A DNA stretch of 64,000 nucleotides. Origin: Lachnospiraceae bacterium. Lineage in GTDB: Bacteria > Bacillota > Clostridia > Lachnospirales > Lachnospiraceae. The stretch covers positions 1 through 64,000 of the forward strand of contig SVFT01000014.1 of NCBI GenBank assembly GCA_015056735.1, read 5' to 3'. The notes under the pieces were generated by a model. The model had not been told where the DNA came from. It made no database searches and worked only from the letters and a program-made list of their open reading frames with translations. A program made the position numbers and the translations under genes. Shown here in pieces: positions 21,702-31,741 of this stretch (its first letter is position 1; the number at the start of each line of letters is the position of its first letter).

Positions 21702-21815
21702 ATGAAAGTAAGATCTTCAGTAAAACCTATTTGCGAGAAATGCAAAATCATTAAAAGAAAAGGAAAGATCAGAGTAATCTGTGAAAATCCGAAGCACAAA
21801 CAGAGACAAGGATAA
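21702..21815 (+). CDS. rpmJ: 50S ribosomal protein L36
   Basis: 37 aa [37 protein letters not shown]. Confidence 0.97.
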   Translation: MKVRSSVKPICEKCKIIKRKGKIRVICENPKHKQRQG

Positions 21816-22082
21816 TAGACCGTTCTTGTCATATTTTGTTGTGCAAACGAATGTAATTTTGTAAGGCGACAGGGAACCGTCATTCTGAGGCGGCGTTGCA
21901 CCCTGATAAGATAGAGATCGAGCCGCAGCATATTACATTTGATACCGTCTTATGAAAGACGGCGGCCGGAGTGTTCTTACTATAAGTAGACGTCCGGTGG
22001 TACGAAGATCATTCGTGCCCAATCAAACAGTAACAGAAATAGGTATCACAGAAGTGATACGCAACAATGGAGGAACAAACAA
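21816..22082 (+). promoter_or_regulatory. Candidate structured leader of rpsM
   Basis: 267-nt gap with hairpins CCGTCTTatgAAAGACGG and GGTACGAAgatcaTTCGTGCC. Confidence 0.45.
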
Positions 22083-22451
22083 ATGGCTCGTATTGCAGGT
22101 ATTGACTTACCCAGAGACAAACGTGTGGAGATCGGTTTGACTTACATCTACGGAATCGGCAGAACAAGTGCTGATAAGATTCTCGCAGCTGCTAAGGTAA
22201 ATCCCGATACTCGTGTCAGAGATCTGACAGACGAAGAAGTAAAGAAGCTCAGTGAAGTGATCGCTGCAGATTATCAGGTTGAAGGTGATCTGAGACGTGA
22301 AGTTGCGCTGAACATCAAGAGATTACAGGAAATCGGCTGCTACAGAGGGATCCGTCACAGAAAAGGACTTCCTGTTCGTGGTCAGAATACAAAGAACAAC
22401 GCTCGTACCAGAAAAGGCCCGAAGCGTACTGTAGCAAACAAGAAGAAATAA
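22083..22451 (+). CDS. rpsM: 30S ribosomal protein S13
   Basis: [26 protein letters not shown]. Confidence 0.98.
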   Translation: MARIAGIDLPRDKRVEIGLTYIYGIGRTSADKILAAAKVNPDTRVRDLTDEEVKKLSEVIAADYQVEGDLRREVALNIKRLQEIGCYRGIRHRKGLPVRGQNTKNNARTRKGPKRTVANKKK

Positions 22452-22507
22452 GTAACGTATTAATTTTGATTACAAGCGTAAAGAAAGTGAAAGTAGGTTA
22501 GTTTAAT

Positions 22508-22906
22508 ATGGCTAAAAAAGTTGCAAGTAAAAAAGTAACAAAAAAGCGTGTAAAGAAAAACGTTGAACGGGGACAGGCACATATTCAGTCTTCTTTTAAT
22601 AACACAATCGTGACATTAACTGACTCTGAAGGTAATGCTTTAAGCTGGGCTTCTGCCGGCGGTCTTGGATTTAGAGGTTCAAAGAAATCTACTCCTTATG
22701 CTGCACAGATGGCTTCCGAGACAGCTACAAAGGCTGCTCTGGTACATGGTTTGAAGCAGGTGGATGTATTTGTTAAAGGACCCGGTTCAGGACGTGAAGC
22801 AGCGATCCGTGCATTGGCAGCTTGCGGTCTGGATGTACTCTCCATTAAGGATGTAACACCCGTTCCTCACAACGGATGCCGTCCGCCCAAGCGTCGTCGT
22901 GTATAA
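22508..22906 (+). CDS. rpsK: 30S ribosomal protein S11
   Basis: [27 protein letters not shown]. Confidence 0.98.
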   Translation: MAKKVASKKVTKKRVKKNVERGQAHIQSSFNNTIVTLTDSEGNALSWASAGGLGFRGSKKSTPYAAQMASETATKAALVHGLKQVDVFVKGPGSGREAAIRALAACGLDVLSIKDVTPVPHNGCRPPKRRRV

Positions 22907-23027
22907 TGACGTTCGGTTCATAAGGCTTTTTTTACAAAAGGTTGTTTTCGGACAGGCAACTGTCCGGTTAATTAAAAACGTTGGATGAAGGCGCAAGCTG
23001 TAAACAACATTCAGGAGGAAAAACAAA

Positions 23028-23621
23028 ATGGCAGTAAACAGAGTACCGGTACTCAAGAGATGTAGAGCACTCGGCCTTGAGCCCGCATTCCTTGGTTATG
23101 ACAAGAAGTCTAATAGAAAGAATGCAAGAGAAGGCAAGAAGATCAGTGAATACGGTCTTCAGCTTCGTGAGAAACAGAAAGCAAAATTCATTTACGGTGT
23201 ATTGGAGAAGCCTTTCCGCAATTATTACAAGAAAGCGGACCAGATGAAGGGTATGTCCGGTGAAAACCTGATGGTCCTTCTCGAGAGCAGACTTGACAAC
23301 ATCGTATTCAGAATGGGCTTCGCAAGAACCCGCCGTGAAGCAAGACAGGTGGTTGGTCACAAGCACGTACTTGTAAACGGAAAGTGTGTAAATATTCCTT
23401 CCTACCTCATCAAAGCAGGTGATGTGATCGAACTGAAGGAAAGCGCAAAGAGCATGCAGAGATATAAAGAGATCGCTGAGATCACTGCAGGCAGACTTGT
23501 TCCCGAATGGATGGATGTAGACGCTGATAGCTTCAAGGGAACGATCAAACAGCTTCCTACCAGAGAGATGATCGACGTACCCGTTGATGAAATGCTGATT
23601 GTCGAGTTGTATTCTAAATAA
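23028..23621 (+). CDS. rpsD: 30S ribosomal protein S4
   Basis: S4 RNA-binding domain. Confidence 0.98.
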   Translation: MAVNRVPVLKRCRALGLEPAFLGYDKKSNRKNAREGKKISEYGLQLREKQKAKFIYGVLEKPFRNYYKKADQMKGMSGENLMVLLESRLDNIVFRMGFARTRREARQVVGHKHVLVNGKCVNIPSYLIKAGDVIELKESAKSMQRYKEIAEITAGRLVPEWMDVDADSFKGTIKQLPTREMIDVPVDEMLIVELYSK

Positions 23622-23655
23622 TAACTGCGTTGGCTAATTGCAAGGAGGGCATTGC

Positions 23656-24615
23656 ATGTTTGATTTTGAAAGACCGAATATTGAGGTTGCTGAGATCTCT
23701 GAAGACGGAAAGTACGGTAAATTCGTAGTTGAGCCCTTGGAAAGAGGCTATGGCATCACATTAGGCAATTCCTTAAGAAGAATCATGCTTTCTTCTTTAC
23801 CGGGTGCAGCAGTAAGCCGTGTAAAGATTGATGGCGTGTTGCATGAGTTCAGTTCCATCCCTTCCGTAAAGGAAGATGTAACTGAGATCATCATGAATAT
23901 CAAGAGTCTTGCGATCAGAAACAACAGCACATCGTCCGAACCGAAGAGCGCATACATTGACTTTGAAGGGGAAGGCGTTGTAAAGGCATCCGATATCCAG
24001 GTTGATCAGGATATCGAGATCCTTAATCCCGATCAGGTGATCGCTACATTGAGCGGCGGCAAAAACAGCCGTCTCAACATGGAGCTGACCATCACAAAGG
24101 GCAGAGGTTACGTTGGCGCTGATAAGAACAAGACAGAGGATACTTCTATCGGTGTGATCGCAGTTGACTCGATCTACACCCCTGTAGAGAGAGTAAATAT
24201 GACCGTTGAGAATACACGTGTCGGCCAGCAGACTGACTTTGACAAGCTGACGCTTGACGTTTATACCAACGGCACGCTGGCTCCCGATGAGGCTGTCAGC
24301 CTTGCGGCAAAGGTCCTCAGTGAGCACCTCAGCCTGTTCATCGATCTGTCCGAGACAAGCAAGGGCGTTGAAGTGATGGTTGAGCCGCAGGACAACGTAA
24401 AAGAGAAAGTTCTCGAAATGAGCATCGATGAACTGGAGCTTTCCGTTCGTTCTTACAACTGCTTAAAGAGAGCAGGTATCAACACGGTTGAAGAGTTAAC
24501 AAACAAAACTTCCGAGGACATGATGAAGGTTCGTAACCTTGGTCGCAAGTCCCTTGAAGAAGTGCTTGCAAAGCTGAAAGAACTCGGCTTGGAATTGAAC
24601 GCAAGCGAAGAATAA
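23656..24615 (+). CDS. rpoA: DNA-directed RNA polymerase subunit alpha
   Basis: [15 protein letters not shown]...; SD GGAGGG. Confidence 0.98.
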   Translation: MFDFERPNIEVAEISEDGKYGKFVVEPLERGYGITLGNSLRRIMLSSLPGAAVSRVKIDGVLHEFSSIPSVKEDVTEIIMNIKSLAIRNNSTSSEPKSAYIDFEGEGVVKASDIQVDQDIEILNPDQVIATLSGGKNSRLNMELTITKGRGYVGADKNKTEDTSIGVIAVDSIYTPVERVNMTVENTRVGQQTDFDKLTLDVYTNGTLAPDEAVSLAAKVLSEHLSLFIDLSETSKGVEVMVEPQDNVKEKVLEMSIDELELSVRSYNCLKRAGINTVEELTNKTSEDMMKVRNLGRKSLEEVLAKLKELGLELNASEE

Positions 24616-24742
24616 TTCAGGTGAGGCAGATTGATAAGTCCGAAGAGCACAAACTGCCGGTAACCATGATTGGCTGTAAACATATGCCCGATGAATAAGA
24701 CCAAAGAGCGTCGCCGGACATACCATGAATGGAGGAAAAGAA

Positions 24743-25279
24743 ATGGCAAAGTACAGAAAACTTGGCAGAACATCTGCACAGAGAAGAGCATTATTAAAGA
24801 ACCAGGTAACAGCACTTCTTTACAGAGGCAAGATCGTTACCACAGAAGCAAAGGCAAAAGAGATCCAGAAGATCGCTGAAGGTCTTATCGCTCTTGCAGT
24901 AAAAGAAAAAGACAACTTCGAGATGGTTAAGAAGACCGTTAAGGTTCCTCGCAAGGATGCAACAGGTCATCGTGTAAAAGAGGAGAAAGACGGCAAGAAA
25001 GTAACCGTTTTCGACGAAGTTGAGAAGGAGATCAAGCAGGATAAGCCTTCCAGACTTCATGCAAGACGTCAGATGCTCAAGGCTCTCGTTCCTGTAACGG
25101 AAGTTCCCGCTAAGGCAGCAGGCAGGAAGAAAAACACGAAAGAGATCGATATGCCTGCAAAACTGTTTGATGAGATCGCTCCGAAGTATGTAAGCCGCAA
25201 CGGTGGTTATACAAGAATCGTAAAGATTGGCCAGCGTAAAGGTGATGCAGCGATGGAAGTTCTGATCGAGCTCGTTTAA
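24743..25279 (+). CDS. rplQ: 50S ribosomal protein L17 (extended form)
   Basis: [23 protein letters not shown]; 178 aa with a lysine-rich insertion. Confidence 0.97.
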   Translation: MAKYRKLGRTSAQRRALLKNQVTALLYRGKIVTTEAKAKEIQKIAEGLIALAVKEKDNFEMVKKTVKVPRKDATGHRVKEEKDGKKVTVFDEVEKEIKQDKPSRLHARRQMLKALVPVTEVPAKAAGRKKNTKEIDMPAKLFDEIAPKYVSRNGGYTRIVKIGQRKGDAAMEVLIELV

Positions 25280-25296
25280 TCCGATTTGTACTTATG

Positions 25297-25326
25297 AAAC
25301 CGACTCCTTACGGGGTCGGTTTTTTA
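25297..25326 (+). terminator. rplQ terminator
   Basis: AAACCGACTCCttacGGGGTCGGTTTTTTA. Confidence 0.9.
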
Positions 25327-25380
25327 TTGTAAAAGCATAGTAAATCCTGTAGAATAGAACAAGTGGATTAGCTTAATAAA

Positions 25381-25583
25381 GGACGCTTTCTCAGTCCTTT
25401 TCAGTTCTTTTTCAATACGCACATTCTGCACTAAATTCATAAGCATTCTTCAAAGCGCAGACCGTTTCTGCGGAACTCGCTTCGCTCAAACAGGTCCTCG
25501 AAACGGTCATTGAAGAATACTTATTCATTAAGTGCCCATGTGAATGTATTGAAAAAGAATGAAAAGACTTCGAAAGCTGTTCC
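25381..25583. repeat. About 200-bp imperfect palindrome
   Basis: Outer arms GGACGCTTTC../..GAAAGCTGTTCC; middle CTTTTTCAATAC../..GTATTGAAAAAG; inner ATTCTTCAA../..TTGAAGAAT and GACCGTTTC../..GAAACGGTC. Confidence 0.85.
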
Positions 25584-25665
25584 ATGAAAGCAAAAAACCC
25601 TTAAAAGCTGCTTCATGAAAGCAAAGGTAATAAAGAAAACAAAGTGGCATAGAAAGCACAGTTAT

Positions 25666-26523
25666 ATGGCTATCATAAAGACTGACGAACTGGTATTTGA
25701 TTATATAAGGCGTGATGAGGAGGGGAATCCCGAGGGGATCACCCGTGCGGTCGATCATGTGGATCTGGAAGTGAATCCGGGGGAGTTTGTTGCGATCCTG
25801 GGACACAACGGCTCCGGTAAATCGACACTTGCAAAGCACATTAATGCGATCCTCTATCCGACGGAAGGAACCGTCCTTGTTGACGGAAAGGACACGGCAG
25901 ATGAGAACAATATCTGGGAGATCCGCCAGAAAGCTGGCATGGTGTTCCAGAACCCGGACAATCAGATCATCGGCCAGGTCGTAGAAGAGGATGTGGGATT
26001 CGGTCCAGAGAATATGGGGATTCCGACCAAGGAGATCTGGGAGCGCGTAGAAGAAAGCCTGAAAGCTGTCGGGATGTATGAATTCCGGAAGCATTCACCG
26101 AATAAGCTCTCCGGCGGACAGAAGCAGCGCGTATCGATCGCGGGCGTTCTTGCGATGCATCCCAAGTGTATCATCCTGGATGAGCCTACGGCAATGCTCG
26201 ATCCGAACGGACGCAAGGAAGTCGTTCGTGCTGTGCGTGCACTCAATGACGTAGAGGGTGTAACGATCCTTTTGATTACCCACTATATGGAAGAGGTTAT
26301 CCATGCAGACCGTGTGATTGTGATGGACCATGGACGGGTCGTGATGCAGGGAACGCCGCGCGAGATCTTTTCAAAGGTAGATGAGCTGAAGGCACTCCGT
26401 CTCGACGTGCCGCAGGTAACGCTGCTTGCGCATGAATTGAAACAGCGCGGGCTTGATCTGCCGGACGGTATCCTGACGATCGAAGAGCTTACAGGGGCGC
26501 TTCGAAAATACATGCCAATCTGA
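25666..26523 (+). CDS. ecfA1: ECF transporter ATPase
   Basis: ABC motifs GHNGSGKST and [13 protein letters not shown]; adjacent to second ATPase and T component. Confidence 0.92.
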   Translation: MAIIKTDELVFDYIRRDEEGNPEGITRAVDHVDLEVNPGEFVAILGHNGSGKSTLAKHINAILYPTEGTVLVDGKDTADENNIWEIRQKAGMVFQNPDNQIIGQVVEEDVGFGPENMGIPTKEIWERVEESLKAVGMYEFRKHSPNKLSGGQKQRVSIAGVLAMHPKCIILDEPTAMLDPNGRKEVVRAVRALNDVEGVTILLITHYMEEVIHADRVIVMDHGRVVMQGTPREIFSKVDELKALRLDVPQVTLLAHELKQRGLDLPDGILTIEELTGALRKYMPI

Positions 26524-26625
26524 CGAGGGCAAAAAGCATAGTGCAATAAGATGACGGAGCAGACCGGTTTCCGGCCGCGACTACGCTGTTGCACGATATG
26601 AAGTGAGAAGTATTGGAGTAAGATC

Positions 26626-27474
26626 ATGTCTATTATTCTAGACCATGTGAATTACATATATGAGGCAGACACGAAGATGGCTGTCTATGCATTGAAGGAT
26701 GTCTGCCTGCAGATCCCTGACGGGCAGTTTATCGGCCTGATCGGGCATACCGGCTCCGGCAAGTCCACGCTGGTACAGCATTTGAACGGCCTGTTAAAGC
26801 CATCGAGCGGAAATGTCTACTATAATGGGAGAGATATTCGCGATGATGACTATGATCTGAAGGAACTTCGCAGCAAAGTCGGTCTCGTCTTTCAATATCC
26901 GGAGCATCAGCTCTTTGAGATCGACGTTTTTTCAGACGTATGTTACGGCCCGAAGAATCTCGGGCTTTCCAGAAAAGAGACAGAGCTTCGCGCATACGAA
27001 GCACTGCGTCTTGTCGGCCTTCCGGAAGAATGCTTTTTTCAGTCACCGTTTGATCTATCGGGCGGACAGAAAAGGCGCGTTGCGATCGCAGGCGTCCTTG
27101 CGATGAAGCCGGAGGTATTGATCCTGGATGAGCCTACAGCAGGGCTCGATCCGAAAGGGCGCGATGAGATGTTTGCGCTGATCGCACAGCTCCAGAAGAA
27201 GACCGGCATGACGGTCGTTCTTGTCTCCCACAGCATGGAAGACGTGGCAAAATATGTTGACCGCATCATTGTTATGAACCGCGGCAGCGTCCTTTTTGAC
27301 AACGTGCCGAAAGAAGTATTCAAACACTACAAAGAACTCGAAGATGTCGGTCTGGCTGCTCCCCAGGTGACGTACATCATGCACGCACTGAAGAATGACG
27401 GCTGGAAAGTGGACGAAGAGGTAACGACCGTGGCGGAAGCGGCGGATGAGATCCTTCGTGCATGCGGCAAATGA
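26626..27474 (+). CDS. ecfA2: ECF transporter ATPase
   Basis: GHTGSGKSTLVQHLNGLLKPSSG; LSGGQKRRVAIAG. Confidence 0.92.
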   Translation: MSIILDHVNYIYEADTKMAVYALKDVCLQIPDGQFIGLIGHTGSGKSTLVQHLNGLLKPSSGNVYYNGRDIRDDDYDLKELRSKVGLVFQYPEHQLFEIDVFSDVCYGPKNLGLSRKETELRAYEALRLVGLPEECFFQSPFDLSGGQKRRVAIAGVLAMKPEVLILDEPTAGLDPKGRDEMFALIAQLQKKTGMTVVLVSHSMEDVAKYVDRIIVMNRGSVLFDNVPKEVFKHYKELEDVGLAAPQVTYIMHALKNDGWKVDEEVTTVAEAADEILRACGK

Positions 27475-27488
27475 TAGGATAGAAAATT

Positions 27489-28298
27489 ATGTTACGTGAT
27501 ATGACACTGGGCCAGTACTATCAGTCGGATTCCATCATCCACAGACTGGACCCGCGGGTGAAGATATGCGGCACGATGCTGTTTATCGTATCCCTTTTCC
27601 TTTTTGACAAGTTCACGGGCTACGTGGTTGCGGCGCTGCTTTTATTTACGGCGATCCGCATCTCGACGGTGCCTCTCAAATACATTGTAAAGGGCATGAA
27701 GGCGATCGTTTTTCTTTTGCTTATCACGATCCTCTTTAACCTCTTTCTGACGCCGGGTGAGGAGCTGATCTCGTTCTGGCGCATCACCATTACCAAGGAG
27801 GGTGTTCGGACATCGGCCTTCATGGGCCTTCGGCTGACGTTTCTGATCCTCGGATCGAGCCTGATGACCTTCACGACGACGCCCAATAACCTGACGGATG
27901 GCCTTGAGAAGCTTTTGAATCCTTTGAAAAAAGTGCATGTGCCGGTACACGAAGTGGCCATGATGATGTCGATCGCACTTCGTTTTATCCCGATCCTTTT
28001 AGAGGAGACGGACCGGATCATGAAGGCACAGATCGCTCGCGGCGCCGACTTTGAAAGCGGAAACATCATTCACAAAGCCAAAGCGATGGTACCGCTTCTG
28101 GTACCGCTCTTTATTGCTGCATTCCGCCGTGCGAACGATCTTGCGATGGCGATGGAAGCAAGATGCTACAGAGGCGGTGAGGGTCGAACCAAAATGAAAC
28201 CGCTGCAGTACAGAAAACGTGACGGGATCGCCTATGCGATCATGGTCATCTATGTTGCGGCGATCATTGCGGTTGGGTTTATCCCGATCCTGCCATAG
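27489..28298 (+). CDS. ecfT: ECF transporter transmembrane component
   Basis: GQYYQSDSIIHRLDPRVKI...; AQIARGAD motif. Confidence 0.92.
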   Translation: MLRDMTLGQYYQSDSIIHRLDPRVKICGTMLFIVSLFLFDKFTGYVVAALLLFTAIRISTVPLKYIVKGMKAIVFLLLITILFNLFLTPGEELISFWRITITKEGVRTSAFMGLRLTFLILGSSLMTFTTTPNNLTDGLEKLLNPLKKVHVPVHEVAMMMSIALRFIPILLEETDRIMKAQIARGADFESGNIIHKAKAMVPLLVPLFIAAFRRANDLAMAMEARCYRGGEGRTKMKPLQYRKRDGIAYAIMVIYVAAIIAVGFIPILP

Positions 28299-28306
28299 GA
28301 GATGTC

Positions 28307-29050
28307 ATGCGAGTACGAATGGTTGTAGCTTATGACGGCACAGCTTATCACGGCTGGCAGCTGCAGAACAATGCCAATACGATCGAAGCGGAGCTGAACC
28401 GGAATCTGTCCAAACTGCTTGGCGAAGAGATCCGTGTGATCGGTGCCAGCAGGACCGATGCTGGGGTGCATGCGCTTGGCAATATCGCAGTTTTTGACAC
28501 AGAGACCAGGATTCCGGCGGAAAAGATCTCTTATGCCTTAAATCGTGTGCTTCCGGATGATATCCGCATCATGGATTCCAGGCAGGTGGCGGACGATTAC
28601 CATCCGCGTCACCGCAAGACACGCAAGACTTACGAATACAGGATCTGCCGGGGAGAGTTTCCGATCCCGACGGAGCGCTTGTATTCGCATTTTACATACA
28701 GGCCGCTCGATGTGGAAGCAATGCGCAGGGCGGCACGTTTTCTCATTGGGGAGCATGACTTTAAGAGCTTCTGCAGCATCGATACGCAGGCAGAGACGAC
28801 GGTTCGGACGATCTACGACATTGCGCTTTTAGAGGACGGACCGCTTCTGAAGATCCGTGTATGCGGCAACGGTTTTCTCTATAATATGGTGCGGATCATC
28901 GTTGGGACGCTCTTTGAGGTCGGGATCGGACATTATGAGCCGGCGCATGTGGGTGAGATCCTGGAAGCGCTGGACAGGCAGAAAGCGGGTCCTACGATGC
29001 CCGCCGCCGGTCTGATGCTCTATTCCTATGAAGAAGAGGAACCATTCTGA
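28307..29050 (+). CDS. truA: tRNA pseudouridine(38-40) synthase
   Basis: VAYDGTAYHGWQLQNNANTIE; GASRTDAGVHALG. Confidence 0.97.
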   Translation: MRVRMVVAYDGTAYHGWQLQNNANTIEAELNRNLSKLLGEEIRVIGASRTDAGVHALGNIAVFDTETRIPAEKISYALNRVLPDDIRIMDSRQVADDYHPRHRKTRKTYEYRICRGEFPIPTERLYSHFTYRPLDVEAMRRAARFLIGEHDFKSFCSIDTQAETTVRTIYDIALLEDGPLLKIRVCGNGFLYNMVRIIVGTLFEVGIGHYEPAHVGEILEALDRQKAGPTMPAAGLMLYSYEEEEPF

Positions 29051-30759
29051 TGATCGATGAACTGTATATCAACATCATCTTTAATATCAGTGTTCTTGTC
29101 ATGATCGCGACGGTGCTGACGAAGATCCCGCTCGTGGAGAAAGTGATCTCTGCGCAGGAGGACGCATCGCTCGGCGATCAGCTGATTCTTGGCGTCATTT
29201 TCGGCGCTTTCTGTATTTTTTCAACCTGCACGGGCATCCAGGTATCGGGTGCCATTCAGAATACGCGTGTGATGGGCGCACTCGCGGGCGGGCTTCTTGG
29301 CGGTCCTGCGGTCGGAATCCCGGCGGCGATCATCGGTGCGACACACCGGTATCTTTATGAAGCGGGCAGCATGACCAGCATTGCATGCACGTTTTCCACA
29401 CTGTTTGAGGGTCTTTTGGGATCCGTTGTCTGGATTTTTTGCAGAAAGCGTTCCCTAGCTTTAAAATCATTTGCCGTTTTCTTTATCACGGCGATCGCCG
29501 AAGTGTTCCAGATGCTGTTTATTCTTGCGATCTCGCGGCCGTTTGATCAGGCGATCATGATAGTGCGGATCCTTGCAGTGCCGATGATCGTATTTAATTC
29601 ACTCGGCATGGTCCTTTTTTTCTCCGTGTTTAAAGACGTTAACACCAGGCAGAGCCTGATGGCGTCCGACAAGATCCGTCTGGCGCTTCATATCGCGGAG
29701 CAGTGCCTGCCGTATATCCGTCACAGAAAGCTGGAAGCGGAAAACTACCGCGACGTTGAGGCGATCATCAGGCAGCTGTCCGACTGCGAAGAAGTCATCT
29801 TCGTTCCGATCGGGGAGGCACTTCCCTTTGAGGGGCGCGGATATGACTTCCCTGAAGGATTCGCAAAAGAGATCGACGCGCAGACGGCGACATGCTATGT
29901 CACGAAGAAGGCAAAGCACCCGGCAGGAGGGATCTTTGCCAGATTAGCCGCTTTTTCGTTTAAACGTGTGGCGATCGGCGGCAGACTGACGGTCGGCACG
30001 GAAGGCTGGGCGTACTTAACGCTCGTCTTTTCACCGAAGATCACCTCACTTCAGGCCGAGCAGAACTTTGTCGAGGGCCTGGTCAAGTTTTTCTCAACAA
30101 ACTATGAACTCTACCAGGTCGAGATGCAGAAAAAACTGCGCGAGCAGGCGGAATTCAAAGCCCTGCAGTCGCAGATCAACCCGCATTTTCTTTTTAACTG
30201 TTTGAATACTATCACATATTTCTGCAGAGAAAAGCCGGATCATGCCAGAGAACTTCTCCTCGCGCTTTCCGTGTATTTCCGCCATACGCTTAATGCAGGC
30301 AGCGACTACATGATCAGCGTGCAGAAGGAACTTGAGCAGGTGGATGCATATCTGATGCTTGAAAAAGCGCGCTTTGAGGAGCGCCTGCAGATCAGAAAGG
30401 ATTTTCCGGATGATATCGATATATCCGTTCCGACGCTGATCCTGCAGCCGATCGTGGAAAATGCGGTCAAGCACGGGGCGATGAAGCGTGAGATCGGCGA
30501 GGTCGGCATCCGCGGATATATGGACGGTGAGGAGCTGACGATCGAAGTGACCGATAACGGCACCGGCATTCCTTCCACGGTTATGAAAGCATTTTATAAC
30601 AAAGAGATCATCGGCCATTACGGCCTTCTGAATGTGGATGCACGTCTTCGCAGCATCTACGGAGAGAATTACGGACTTGTGATCGAGTCGGGTGAGCATG
30701 GCACGAAGATCACGATGCACATTCCGGCCAGAAGCCTTTTGGAGAAGGAGGAACTATGA
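29050..30759 (+). CDS. LytS/YehU-type sensor histidine kinase
   Basis: N-terminal 5TM region; ALQSQINPHFLFNCLNTITYFC H-box; ATPase NG(T)GIP. Confidence 0.9.
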   Translation: MIDELYINIIFNISVLVMIATVLTKIPLVEKVISAQEDASLGDQLILGVIFGAFCIFSTCTGIQVSGAIQNTRVMGALAGGLLGGPAVGIPAAIIGATHRYLYEAGSMTSIACTFSTLFEGLLGSVVWIFCRKRSLALKSFAVFFITAIAEVFQMLFILAISRPFDQAIMIVRILAVPMIVFNSLGMVLFFSVFKDVNTRQSLMASDKIRLALHIAEQCLPYIRHRKLEAENYRDVEAIIRQLSDCEEVIFVPIGEALPFEGRGYDFPEGFAKEIDAQTATCYVTKKAKHPAGGIFARLAAFSFKRVAIGGRLTVGTEGWAYLTLVFSPKITSLQAEQNFVEGLVKFFSTNYELYQVEMQKKLREQAEFKALQSQINPHFLFNCLNTITYFCREKPDHARELLLALSVYFRHTLNAGSDYMISVQKELEQVDAYLMLEKARFEERLQIRKDFPDDIDISVPTLILQPIVENAVKHGAMKREIGEVGIRGYMDGEELTIEVTDNGTGIPSTVMKAFYNKEIIGHYGLLNVDARLRSIYGENYGLVIESGEHGTKITMHIPARSLLEKEEL

Positions 30760-31544
30760 ATATTCTCATTGCGGACGATGAACGTCCGGCCAGATCGGAA
30801 CTGGAATTTCTGCTTTCCTCCGTCATGGATGACGATACGGTCTTTATGCAGGCAGACAGTGCAAATGCGGCAATGGAGCTGCTGCGAGAGAATCGCTTCG
30901 GGATCTGCTTTTTGGATATCGAGATGGGCGATGTGAAGGGAACGACGCTGGCGGCTGTGATCCGTGAGAAGCAGCCGGAGGCAGCTGTGATCTTTGTGAC
31001 GGCATACGAGCACTATGCGGCGGAGGCATTTGACCTTGATGCGGTCGACTATGTCATGAAGCCGTATGATCTGACGCGCATCAAAAAGACGCTGGAAAGG
31101 CTGAAGAATCGTCATTTTCTGGACAGGCAGCGTGATGAAAAAGATGCGGCGCAGAATACTTTGAAAAGTACCCCTTTGCCGGATGAACATAAGCAGATAT
31201 CTGCGGCTTCGGACGGCAAGGTCGCGCTCAATGCGGGGAGTACGATCTCTCTTGTGAAAATGGATGATATCGTCTATGTGGAGGCGATCCGCCACGGGAC
31301 CAGAGTTCATACGGTTTCACAGTCTTTTGATGAGACGGCTCCGCTCCAGACCTGGGAGAGGAAACTTTCAGGCTGCAGGATCTTCCGCGCCCACAAGAGC
31401 TACCTGGTCAACCTCCGATTCGCATCCGAGCTGGTTCCGGATTACAACAACGGATACGCGATCCGGCTGTCAGATGAAGCAAAAACGCTGATCCCCATAA
31501 GCCGTGGCAAGATCCGTGAAGTGCGCGAACTTTTCTCAGTCTGA
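30756..31544 (+). CDS. LytTR-family response regulator
   Basis: Receiver MNILIADDERPARSELEFLL + LytTR domain; ATGA overlap. Confidence 0.93.
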   Translation: MNILIADDERPARSELEFLLSSVMDDDTVFMQADSANAAMELLRENRFGICFLDIEMGDVKGTTLAAVIREKQPEAAVIFVTAYEHYAAEAFDLDAVDYVMKPYDLTRIKKTLERLKNRHFLDRQRDEKDAAQNTLKSTPLPDEHKQISAASDGKVALNAGSTISLVKMDDIVYVEAIRHGTRVHTVSQSFDETAPLQTWERKLSGCRIFRAHKSYLVNLRFASELVPDYNNGYAIRLSDEAKTLIPISRGKIREVRELFSV

Positions 31545-31586
31545 GGAGTCTGCGGGACGGAATCGCTTTTTTGGTATTTTGTATAC

Positions 31587-31617
31587 AAAAGCAGGGCATT
31601 TCGCCCTGCTTTTTTTG
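31587..31617 (+). terminator. Intrinsic terminator after response regulator
   Basis: AAAAGCAGGGCatttcGCCCTGCTTTTTTT. Confidence 0.9.
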
Positions 31618-31741
31618 CATTTCAGACATGGATTTTCGCATCTGAGCCGCCTTTCTTGTTCCTCATTTATAAAAAATTTATAATTATTTTGAAGTATGAA
31701 GCTTAAAGAACATCACTATTTTCAGAAAAGGGGGAAAGGAT

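Noticed and set aside
24743-25279. L17 insertion ([21 protein letters not shown]...) as a novel domain
   Set aside because: Recalled as a lineage-typical extended L17 in Lachnospiraceae; not novel
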